A DNA stretch of 15,529 nt from Dictyocoela muelleri (Eukaryota; Microsporidia), in the NCBI GenBank assembly GCA_016256075.1, contig SDVU01000306.1, positions 1-15,529 on the forward strand, written 5' to 3'. Positions 8,267-15,474 of this stretch are shown piece after piece. Made by a program: the position numbers and the translations under genes. The stretch's first letter is position 1. Every line of letters begins with the position of its first letter. Under the pieces are notes generated by a model that saw nothing but the letters and a program-made list of their open reading frames with translations, did not search any database and was not told where the DNA came from.

Positions 8267-9103
8267 GGGCCAGATATCTCAGTGGTTATTGTCGTGTACA
8301 GGTGTAATGACAATGATTCGTCTACGGTATCTACAATTTAAATTGTTATCGTTATATTTTGATTGGTATTTATTTTTAAATCATATTATATGATTGGTTT
8401 CTTTATTGCTGGATATCTATTGGTAGATAAAATTATATAAAGAAAAACGTTTAAATAAATATGGTGAGTTACAAGAAAAATCTTTGTTGTTTTTATTTTA
8501 AAAATTCTAATTCTCATCATCAGTCAAGAAAGGATCTTGCCTACAATCATAAAGATCGAGAGTTCACAGGTAAGGATCAATCGTCAAAATCTAACCTACG
8601 CTCAGTATATCATCGACACTTATTAGGGCTTGTTCCTCTTAGCGAACAAGACAGTTATCACTCTTGATCTTAAAATTTAAGTATCGAGGTTCGAATCAGC
8701 CGATGGCACTCTTTAATAAATAATGAGGGAATGACATTAAGAGGTCTAAAGTTATATAAATATAGTAATAATATACAGTTCTTCCAGTATGTTATAGCTG
8801 ATTAAAACTTGGCTGATATGAAAATGAAGCAGAAGGGACTCTCTTAGGTGTAGGGATGAGTGCAGCGACGCATCTCAGAAAAAAGTAATGAAAATTAAAA
8901 ATTCATGAAAGCCGCTAATTACCTGTATCCTGCTGAGTCATTGATAGAAAGAATATCGCATATACAGCTGGGATTCTGGATAGCTTAAGAAGCGACGTAT
9001 TATTGGAACATCAGGAACCAAGGTCAAAGACTAAGGTTGAATATAACTCTCCGGGTTGGCAGCTATGCATTTGTCAACATATAATATATAACAAAAAAAA
9101 AAA
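8267..9103 (+). repeat. tRNA-headed dispersed repeat, copy 2 (best preserved, with A tail; split by an LTR)
   Basis: The head GGGCCAGATATCTCAGTGGT has the shape of a tRNA 5' half (an A box like TAGCTCAGTGG). After a 364-bp LTR insertion the head resumes with ACTCTTGATCTTAAAATTTAAG and reaches GGTTCGAATC, a B box. Leaving out the inserted LTR, the B box falls about 53 nt from the head's start, the usual tRNA spacing. GATGGCA after it partly pairs with GGGCCA like an acceptor stem. A non-tRNA body of about 400 nt follows, and a run of 11 A ends it (9093-9103). The layout is that of a tRNA-derived SINE: pol III head, body, A tail. The body matches no RNA I recognise. Confidence 0.65.
8290..8653 (+). 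mobile_element. Solo LTR of an LTR retrotransposon, nested in the tRNA-headed repeat
   Basis: A 364-bp unit begins TGTCGTGTACAGG and ends GAACAAGACA, so it has TG...CA ends and a short TGTC/GACA inverted repeat. It is flanked by perfect 5-bp duplications GTTAT (8285-8289 and 8654-8658). Taken out, the host tRNA-like head reads through normally, which confirms the boundaries. A TATA-like TTATATAAAG lies near 8433. There is no internal region: this is a solo LTR left by recombination between the two LTRs. The family cannot be told from the LTR alone; 5-bp duplications fit Ty3/gypsy. It is younger than its host repeat. Orientation is taken from the TATA-like box and is tentative. Confidence 0.85.
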
Positions 9104-9355
9104 TTTCGAATATCAATAAAGCTATGAAAAAATTTTAGCTATTTTTTAATATTTTTAATAAATTTTAATTTTTTTTAATTTTATCCTTTCACATATTTTT
9201 ACAAAAAAATTTGCTTTTTTATAAAATTTGCAATAATCATAAAGGGTTAACTGTAATAAAAATAACTTGTATTATTTGCAATTCATTACATAAAATTCAA
9301 GATAATACTTAATAATACTAATTATACCTAATTAAACTTAATTGACCTTAATAAA
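9104..9355. other. Gene-free AT-rich spacer
   Basis: Only AT-rich sequence with short TAATACTTAAT-type repetitions. No gene or RNA is visible. Confidence 0.6.
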
Positions 9356-9496
9356 AATAATTATACTTCAAGGCAATAATTATACTTAAATATATATATA
9401 TTATTAAAAGTTATAATATTTACTCATAATAATTATACTTCAAGGCGATAATTATACTTAAATATATATATAATAAAAGCAATAACATTTACTCAT
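9356..9496. repeat. Tandem duplication (72 and 69 bp) covering the stop codon of the nuclease gene
   Basis: AATAATTATACTTCAAGGC and the sequence after it, up to TTTACTCAT, occur twice back to back: 9356-9427 and 9428-9496. The two units differ at a few positions and by a small gap in the TATATA run. The right unit contains the TGA stop of the nuclease gene (9493-9495), so the gene's 3' end was duplicated downstream. Confidence 0.85.
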
Positions 9497-10137
9497 ACTT
9501 CTTTGATATGACCACGTCTCATTTTATTTTTATAATCTCTAGGTGATTCGTAATTCTCTAAACTCCAAATACCAATTTTATTTTTTTGAGCAATACTTTC
9601 CTTTTCCCTTAAAACGGTTTCGTTTCCATCAAAAACCGCATCAGAGCCTTCATAAACACATGCCCATCCCATTTCAAGCATTTTCAAAGATACATCCGTC
9701 TTAAACAACCAACCTACATAAACTTTAGCAATAACTCGTGAGAACCTATCAACTTTTAAAATTTTAATTGTGACATTCTTTAAAAGTATAAGATTGCTTA
9801 AAGCAGCTTGTGCTTCATTAGACAATGGTTGTGCTGGTTTACCAAAATAAGATTTTTCAGGTGCATCAATTCCATACAATCTAATACTTAATGTTCGTGT
9901 GTTTCGACTGAAATCTGCACTCCTTAAGAATGGCACATGTAAAAACCGGAAATTATCACCGTCACCTACATAAGTCGCAATACCACTTAACTTTATACCA
10001 TAACAATTTCTAGGAAGCATGTCGATAGAGACTATGCGTATTCTAATTCTATATATTATATAGCAGATAATAGTTATCAATGAAAATGCTAGAACTATGT
10101 ATAAAATATTATCCTTTATGATTTTTTCGTAATTCAT
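9493..10137 (-). CDS. Membrane-anchored staphylococcal-nuclease-fold protein (Lcl3-like)
   Basis: A 214-residue protein. One hydrophobic segment near the N-terminus (about 10-30) followed by an RIRIR basic stretch looks like a signal anchor. The SNase domain (about 50-195) keeps all catalytic positions by comparison with staphylococcal nuclease: the DGD loop (D61), RLYGIDAPE with R86, D91 and E94, and R134 in VDRFSRVIAKVYV. The C-terminal GIWSLENYESPRDYK is typical of the eukaryotic family; fungal Lcl3 has the same anchor-plus-nuclease plan. It should cut DNA and RNA with calcium, at a membrane that cannot be named from sequence. A longer frame begins at TTG (10191); I take ATG 10137-10135 because GACCCTT lies directly before it. 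No defect seen. The 3' end lies in a tandem duplication. Confidence 0.88.
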   Translation of the reverse strand: MNYEKIIKDNILYIVLAFSLITIICYIIYRIRIRIVSIDMLPRNCYGIKLSGIATYVGDGDNFRFLHVPFLRSADFSRNTRTLSIRLYGIDAPEKSYFGKPAQPLSNEAQAALSNLILLKNVTIKILKVDRFSRVIAKVYVGWLFKTDVSLKMLEMGWACVYEGSDAVFDGNETVLREKESIAQKNKIGIWSLENYESPRDYKNKMRRGHIKEV

Positions 10138-10165
10138 AAGGGTCAGGTAAAATAAATTTGTTGAA
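10138..10165 (-). promoter_or_regulatory. Start-proximal CCC motif (nuclease gene)
   Basis: Minus strand: CAAATTTATTTTACCTGACC, then CTT and the ATG. CCC (10140-10142) is 2 nt before the start codon, with AAATTT at 10154-10159. Confidence 0.55.
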
Positions 10166-10770
10166 AAAAAATTAAAAAAAAATCGTACCAAAAAGATAAA
10201 AATTTGCTTATAATGACCAAAAGTTGTCTAAAATTCCAAAAATAGAAAATTCATTAAAAATATAATTTCTATAACTATGGTATAAAATAAATTTAGATCA
10301 AAAAAGGTTTAATTAATTAATTTAAATCAAAATTATAAATATTTTTCTTTAAAATTTTGCAGCATCTATCATTCTCAAAAAAAATTTTAAAAATTCGTTA
10401 TTTTTGATCAAAACATACCAATAAAGAGATATTTACAAATAGTTTACGATCATTAATGTTTATATTGAATGGTTTTATTAATCAAAAATACAGTTAAGGT
10501 ATTGATATTATAAATAAAAAACTCTTATAAAAAGATTTATTTCATTGTACCTTAAAGTATAATAAAATGAATTTAAAATAAAAGCTATTAAATCTTAAAT
10601 ATAAAACATACCTAAAAAGAAGACGATTAATCACGAAAAAATGATAATAAAATCATTAATCTAAGAAAAATCCTCTACTAAAGAAATTGATTTCTTTAAA
10701 AAATCTTTATTAAAGAAATTAAAAAAAAATCTTTTTTAAAGGAATTAAAAAATATTTTTTAAAGAAATTA
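10166..10770. other. Gene-free AT-rich spacer between divergent genes
   Basis: It lies between the minus-strand nuclease gene and the plus-strand 57-aa gene, so it must hold both promoters. Apart from repeated TTTAAAGAAATTA-type units near 10675-10770 I see nothing specific. Confidence 0.55.
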
Positions 10771-10785
10771 CTTTTTAAACCCTTG
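10771..10785 (+). promoter_or_regulatory. Start-proximal CCC motif (57-aa gene)
   Basis: CTTTTTAAACCCTTG directly precedes the ATG at 10786; CCC at 10780-10782 is 3 nt from the start. CCC is rare in this AT-rich window, which is the main reason to accept the short frame. Confidence 0.5.
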
Positions 10786-10959
10786 ATGACTGAAAAGCTA
10801 AATCAAGATGAAAAGAATATTTTGAAAAACTATTACAAAGAAAAAGAAGAAATAAATAAAATAATAGAGGACATATTGAATATTACAGATGATATTAATT
10901 TAAGAAAAGTTCTTAAATATAAAGGTATTTTTAGATTTAGGATTCAGTTAAATGAATAA
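10786..10959 (+). CDS. Small 57-aa helical protein, unrecognised (possible Dad3-like DASH subunit)
   Basis: ATG 10786 to TAA 10957-10959, 57 residues, rich in Lys, Glu, Ile and Asn. Residues 3-32 (LNQDEKNILKNYYKEKEEIN and on) predict one long helix with heptad-like hydrophobic spacing; a short segment KYKGIFRFRIQL ends the protein. The N-terminal pattern L..DE..IL..Y....EEIN resembles the start of the fungal DASH-complex subunit Dad3 (LSPLEQEVL..Y..L...L), a small outer-kinetochore protein of similar helical make-up, but the protein is shorter and the match is only a reading by eye. The CCC motif upstream supports a real gene. No neighbour suggests a function. Confidence 0.5.
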   Translation: MTEKLNQDEKNILKNYYKEKEEINKIIEDILNITDDINLRKVLKYKGIFRFRIQLNE

Positions 10960-11017
10960 ATTTATTTAAATTAAATGTTTTTTTAAATCAAATATTGTTT
11001 AAAATAATAAAAAGATT
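10960..11017. other. Short AT-rich 3' flank
   Basis: AT-rich sequence between the 57-aa gene and the 19-bp repeat array; nothing else visible. Confidence 0.5.
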
Positions 11018-11170
11018 ATTTTAATTCTTTAATAAATTTTAATTCTTTTATAAATTTTAATTCTTTAATAAATTTTTAATCTTTAATAAATTTTAATTCT
11101 TTAATAAATTTTAATTCTTTAATAAATTTTAATTCTTTAATAAATTTTAATTCTTTAATAAATTTTAATT
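11018..11170. repeat. 19-bp AT tandem repeat, about 8 units
   Basis: TTTTAATTCTTTAATAAA recurs about eight times with a 19-bp period and very few changes (one TTTTATAAA, one TTTTTAATC unit). Low divergence points to a young minisatellite. No coding role. Confidence 0.9.
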
Positions 11171-12040
11171 AGATCTGCTTAATAATTCCAAGAAAATTAT
11201 ATTCTGTATATTTTATTTATAATTTTATGTTTTAACCAAATTAATCATTCAAAAGCCTTTTAATATTTCTTTAAATTTAAATTTAAATTTTAATTATCAA
11301 TTTAAAGAGATTATTTAAGCAAATAGATTGAATATTTACATTAACAAACTTAAGTACTTTAATATTTACAAATTTAAATAAATGATCAGAAATTAACATT
11401 CAAATATAAATAGGGAATGATCAATGTATTTTATATTTTATACGTTAGTGTAATTCATATTATTTATTTCAAAAAAATGATACAACGGTTATCATAGATC
11501 TTACAATATCTATAATTGAAAGTTAAAATTAATCTATATTTATATTCATAGATCTTGTGTTTTATTTCAAATATCAACATGGCTTTTAAGCTTTTATTAC
11601 AATGTATACACGATTTTCGTTTTATCAATGGCTTGACTAGAAATAGATAAATTCAACTTTATCAATAAGTATTTGTAATCTCTTTTGTTTGAAATAGCTT
11701 ATGCGTTCTTATTTGAAAAATAATAATATTTTAGGGGCTTTATCTGAAAAATTTAAAATTAACTCGAAATAAACAAATAATAAATCTATATAAATTGTTA
11801 AACATTTAAAATTATTATAATTTCTCTTTTATTTAATATTAAGCTATAAATATTATAATTTTCATTCAAGAATGCAAAATACACATCTATCTTTTTTGTT
11901 GTAAAATTTATAAAATCAACAATTCATTTCAACTTTATACTAGAAAGATAAAACAGCCTATTAAATAATTAATACATTTTTAGTCAATAAATCAGCATTA
12001 TTCTGATATTTGAAATTGATATTATAAACTTAAAAAATAT
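11171..12040. other. Gene-free AT-rich stretch upstream of SF3B6
   Basis: About 870 bp without a supported gene. A 38-codon minus-strand frame (11283-11399) has CCC about 16 nt before its ATG but nothing else in its favour. No RNA gene seen. Confidence 0.55.
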
Positions 12041-12044
12041 ACCC
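12041..12044 (+). promoter_or_regulatory. Start-proximal CCC motif (SF3B6)
   Basis: ATACCC abuts the ATG (CCC 12042-12044, zero spacing), the closest of the five cases in this window. Confidence 0.5.
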
Positions 12045-12293
12045 ATGTCATCGCAAATTCTTTTAATATCAAATATAATCGACTATACAAAAATATACCC
12101 ATTATTCAGCAAGTACGGTGAAATTTTACAATATAGGGTTGGCAATACTAATGAAACTAGTGGCACTGTTTTTATTATATATAAGACTTCTAAATCTGCA
12201 GAAATTGCTAAAAAGACACTAGATGGTGTTTTGTTAGATGGAAAATGTTTAAATATAAAGTATTGGTATCCTAGTCAGAATACAAGAGTATAA
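12045..12293 (+). CDS. SF3B6: p14/SF3B6-like spliceosomal branch-site protein (single RRM)
   Basis: An 82-residue protein made of one RNA-recognition motif: RNP2-like ILLISNI (5-11), FSKYGEILQYRVGNTNETSG (21-40), RNP1-like GTVFIIY (40-46), then AEIAKKTLDGVLLDGKCLNIKYW. The block LFxKYGxIxQxRVGNTxETxGT is nearly the human p14 sequence, which distinguishes it from other RRM proteins. p14 sits on SF3b155 in the U2 snRNP near the branch-point adenosine, so the lineage should keep a U2-type spliceosome. Compared with the human protein (about 125 residues) both the N-terminal extension and the C-terminal tail are missing. The human branch-contacting Tyr22 in RNP2 aligns with Leu7 here. ATG 12045 is directly preceded by CCC. 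No interruption. Confidence 0.85.
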   Translation: MSSQILLISNIIDYTKIYPLFSKYGEILQYRVGNTNETSGTVFIIYKTSKSAEIAKKTLDGVLLDGKCLNIKYWYPSQNTRV

Positions 12294-12372
12294 AGAATAT
12301 TATTTTAAAATTTTTTTAAGGTTCTATAAAAATATTTATATTTCAAATTTTATAAACATTATAAAATTTATA

Positions 12373-12823
12373 AAGAGATCAGAGAGGTGTGTTGAACACT
12401 CTTTAATTTAAAATTTAAGTATATAGTTCGAATTATATAAATTCGGTTTATAAAATAATCAGAAAATATATTTAAATAGTCAATAACTATATAACTATAG
12501 TATAATATACAGTTGTTCCAGTGTGTATAGCTAATTAAGACCCGACAATTTTTTTATAATTGAGATAAACCCTAATAGTTGTGAGAATGAGGTAAGGGAC
12601 ATATATCGGTAAAATAAGCAATCAAACTATAAAATTTATGAAAAATCTTATAATTATCTGTATCAAGCCGATTCACTGATTAAGAAAACCTCTTTAAATA
12701 ATTTCTGGTAACTTATACCTGACGTATAACTTAAACAAGAACCAAAGTTCTAAATTTAAATATTGAAGACAAATCTCCAAAATGGCAATTATGATATTTT
12801 CAACATGTAAAATAATATATAAA
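12373..12823 (+). repeat. tRNA-headed dispersed repeat, copy 3
   Basis: Shares with copy 2, in order: ACTCTTTAATTTAAAATTTAAG followed by AGTTCGAATTA (worn B box), TAATATACAGTTGTTCCAGT, TATAGCTAATTAAGACC, AAAATTTATGAAAAATC, TATCTGTATCAAGCCGATTC, CTGACGTATAACTTAAAC, and TTCAACATG...ATATATAA at the end. It is more AT-rich and has no A tail. It ends 37 bp before the left target duplication of the Merlin element. It starts 80 bp after the SF3B6 stop. Confidence 0.75.
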
Positions 12824-12867
12824 TTTATTTTAATTTTCGAGTTTAATTTATAATAAAATTAATAATT

Positions 12868-12918
12868 GGCGAATGCGGGTTACAGACAGGTTTTGAGATT
12901 ACAGACAGGTTTTGAAAA
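12868..12918 (+). repeat. Left terminal inverted repeat of the Merlin element, internally doubled
   Basis: GGCGAATGCGGG followed by TTACAGACAGGTTTTGA twice, at a 19-bp spacing. It pairs with 13919-13969 at 47 of 51 positions. The doubled unit suggests two transposase binding sites per end. Confidence 0.9.
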
Positions 12919-13918
12919 ATTTTAATGACTCTCTTAAATAGGAAGAACACCGATCCAAAAAAATGTTGAGGAAAATAAATTATTAACCAACGACGATTTA
13001 ATGGATTTTAAATTATAGAATCTAACATAAATCTTGTTTTTTCTGATAAAGATCGCAAAACGTTTTTTTATCACGCATATGTGTTTTTGAAAATACAAAG
13101 ATGTGTCGTAAATGTCAGACAACACAGAATTAAACGTGCAACAAAAGAAAAAATACACTTGATGGATTCCACTGAATTTGTAAAATAACTTATCGTTTTT
13201 TATCAATTGTACGAGAATATAGTATATTTGAAAGATCTCGTCTAGAAATGCGAATTATATTCAATATTATGTGTAAATACATTAATCGCATATCTTTTAT
13301 AGATATTGCATATGAGTTATATGTAGATCGCGGTACTGTTTCTGAATATTTGATTTAGTTAGAGAAGCTATATGTGAATTTATAGCCTCTAGTAACAATA
13401 TATTAGGTGTTATAAATGACGATGGTACAATTAAGATTGTGGAGATTGATAGAAACTTGTTTTTTAAACATAAATATAATCGAGGAGGTATTACAAATGG
13501 CCAATGTTATGTATGTGGGTAGAAAGAGGGTCAAAAAGCGTTTATAATCCCTGTTTTAAACATAAATTCTCAAATCATGGCTCGTATAATTAGTGAAAAT
13601 GTTTGCCAGGCACAACAATAATTACTGACCAGTGGCGTGCATATTCTTCCGTACTAAGAGATAATACAACAATCAAACATAGGCAAATAAACCATTTTTT
13701 TATTTTTATAGATCCAGAAGATCCGTCAGTGCAACACAAACTATTGAAGGAGTTTTGAGTCTAATGAAGAGATTTTTACAAGGAATAAAAGGTAATTATA
13801 AAGAACAACAAACAGAATTTTGAATACAGTTCATTTGGTAACATAAAATTGAAAAAAACGAAAATATTTAATTGTCTCTTTTTTATGTTTTAAATAAATT
13901 TTTGATATTTTTATATTT

Positions 13919-13969
13919 TTTTCAAAACCTGCCTGTAATCTCAAAACCTGCCTGTAACCCGCAATAGCC
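13919..13969 (-). repeat. Right terminal inverted repeat of the Merlin element
   Basis: On the minus strand GGCTATTGCGGG followed by the unit TTACAGGCAGGTTTTGA twice. Both units carry G where both left units carry A, so the two units within an end agree better than left with right. Confidence 0.9.
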
Positions 13970-13977
13970 TAATAATT

Positions 13978-14183
13978 TAGAAATGTTTATTATTTTACAA
14001 CCGATAAAGAATTAATTTTAAGTATATTTGTATAACACTATTACTTATAAAATTAATAAATTATGATGAAAATACAATTTTATAATATAATTTTTAAAAG
14101 TTTAAAAAATTTAGGTGTTTTAGAAAAATTTAATACAATATAAACACTTAAAATTATGTATTAATAAACTACATTATCCAAAA
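13978..14183. other. AT-rich spacer
   Basis: No gene or repeat recognised between the two transposon remnants. Confidence 0.5.
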
Positions 14184-14885
14184 TTGCAATCCGGAAAACA
14201 GCCTTTGGCATATTTCGGGATTTCTTAGGTCATTTTATTCGAAAAAATACCCTGATTTTTTAGTACTAAAAGTTAAACTATAAATTAAATATTGAAATTA
14301 AATAATGAAATTAAATAGTAAAAAAAATAAATAATGTATTTAAATAGTGAATTATAAAGAAATTAAATATTAATTAAAAATAATTAATTTTATAGAAAAT
14401 TAAAAAAGCATTTAAATAAAATTTGTAAATAAAAAATATTTGTTATGTCATCTAAAGTTATATAGAATTCAAATTTTATATAAAAATCATAATTATGTAG
14501 TATTATTATTATAAACTTTTTAAAATTATCATTAATCATTCCTTATGTAGCAAAAATTATAGAATAATCAGAATTTGAATTTGTTTGTGATGCTGAATTC
14601 TTCAATCTACATAAAATTGATGGCGTATGACCATATAAAAGTTATTGTAATGACAATTTTATTTTTGAAATAATATTTTTTTCATCTTAACATATGTTTT
14701 ACGTTTACTCGGGCAACCATGTCTATTACATCGAAAACAATAGATTGATCGTCTTGAGAGTTAAAATATCATTTAAAGTCTTTTTTTTGTCCACCCTTAT
14801 TTTTCATTAATTATTTTATCATATTAATGTTTATTAATTCTACATTTAAATAGAAAATAATTCCGGGTATTTTTCCGGATAGCAA
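14184..14885 (-). mobile_element. Strongly decayed Merlin/IS1595-like element (minus strand)
   Basis: The ends TTGCAATCCGGAAAA (14184-14198) and, inverted, TTGCTATCCGGAAAA (14871-14885) match at 14 of 15 bases. Inside, on the minus strand, two worn pieces fit the N-terminal part of ISXO2-like transposases: RRSIYCFRCNRHGCPSKRKT (zinc finger, about 14690-14754) and FIWSYAINFM, a stop, IEEFSITNKF (helix region, about 14582-14655), in different frames. No catalytic core is visible, so the element is also internally deleted. Its ends differ from those of 12868-13969, so it is another subfamily. I found no target duplication. Confidence 0.5.
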
Positions 14886-15388
14886 CTTTTTTTTGTGTGT
14901 GTAAAATAGTATACACCATTATTATTCATATTTTTGATTTTACATGATGATAGAACTGAAGGTGTTTCAAACATGCCGCCCACAGGCTGCATGCACACCA
15001 CTAATTTTTTTGCGATGATAGAGTTTCGTAAACAGAGTTTTTAATGTTTACTTCTAAACAGCTATTTTTAAATGCAACAAAAACATGTGAGATTATTTTT
15101 TATAGTGATTAACTTTCTTGATACGAAATTTTATGTATTTTTAACGAAAATATCTCTGTGATCAGCCTTCCCATATACTTAACAAAAAAAACTTGTTTAT
15201 ATCAAGGTTTTATGAAAAAAACATGTGTATTATATTATGATGATTTCATTCAAAATAAAATTGATATCAACTTCAACAGATTTATAGAAGAAAAAATTCG
15301 AAATCAGGCACCAAGCCAAAAATAAAAAAACTTATTTATAACTTTCGTCAATACATTTTTATTTTAAAAAAATTACAGGGGTTTCATT
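14886..15388. other. No supported gene; unassigned open stretches
   Basis: Two short open stretches without recognisable homology: a minus-strand one near 14837-15042 (containing LVVCMQPVGGMFETPSVLSS) and a plus-strand one near 15126-15320 ending at a TAA (containing VLYYDDFIQNKIDINFNRFI). Neither has a CCC start signal close to an ATG. They could be worn gene or transposon pieces. Confidence 0.35.
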
Positions 15389-15442
15389 TCAATTCCATAC
15401 TCTTTGTATTTCAATCTCGTCTTTTTGCATTTCAATTTCGTC

Positions 15443-15474
15443 CTCAAAAAAAGATAAAAAATTTAATTACTTAC
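15443..15474 (-). other. Possible 32-nt spliceosomal intron
   Basis: Minus strand GTAAGTAATTAAATTTTTTA followed by TCTTTTTTTGAG: canonical GTAAGT donor, a T-rich tract and an AG end. It lies between two codons (phase 0) and its removal joins two open stretches that both look charged and helical. Microsporidian introns are this short. There is no clear CTAAC/TTAAC-type branch sequence, only ATTAAAT. Confidence 0.3.

Larger units (their letters stand above)
12868..13969 (+). mobile_element. Merlin/IS1595-type DNA transposon with complete ends, coding region dead
   Basis: A 1102-bp element with 51-bp terminal inverted repeats (12868-12918 and 13919-13969; 4 mismatches) and a perfect 8-bp target duplication TAATAATT (12860-12867 and 13970-13977), the duplication size typical of Merlin. 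Each inverted repeat holds two 19-bp-spaced direct units TTACAGACAGGTTTTGA. Between them, plus-strand remnants of an ISXO2-like transposase are clear: CRKC zinc-finger half (13104-13115), IDIAYELYVDRGTVSEYL helix-turn-helix (about 13302-13355), VEIDRNLFFKHKYNRGG with Asp 13448-13450, TTIITDQWRAYSS with Asp 13627-13629, and TQTIEGVLSLMKRF with Glu 13746-13748. The three acidic residues lie in three different frames and there are several stops, so at least two frameshifts. It could still be moved in trans. Confidence 0.92.

Noticed and set aside
8461-8667. 68-codon plus-strand frame
   Set aside because: It lies almost wholly inside the solo LTR and crosses its edge into the host repeat, so it is not a gene.
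8267-9103. Functional tRNA gene or RNase P/SRP RNA
   Set aside because: The D and T stems pair poorly, and the body lacks the conserved RNase P and SRP blocks I know. Multiple worn copies fit a repeat better.
10138-10191. Eighteen extra N-terminal codons of the nuclease gene
   Set aside because: They need a TTG start; CCC lies directly before the Met at 10137.
11283-11399. 38-codon minus-strand frame with CCC about 16 nt before its ATG
   Set aside because: The motif is too far from the start compared with the other genes, and composition is that of random AT-rich DNA.
12934-13206. 90-codon minus-strand frame
   Set aside because: It lies antisense inside the Merlin element, opposite the transposase remnant.
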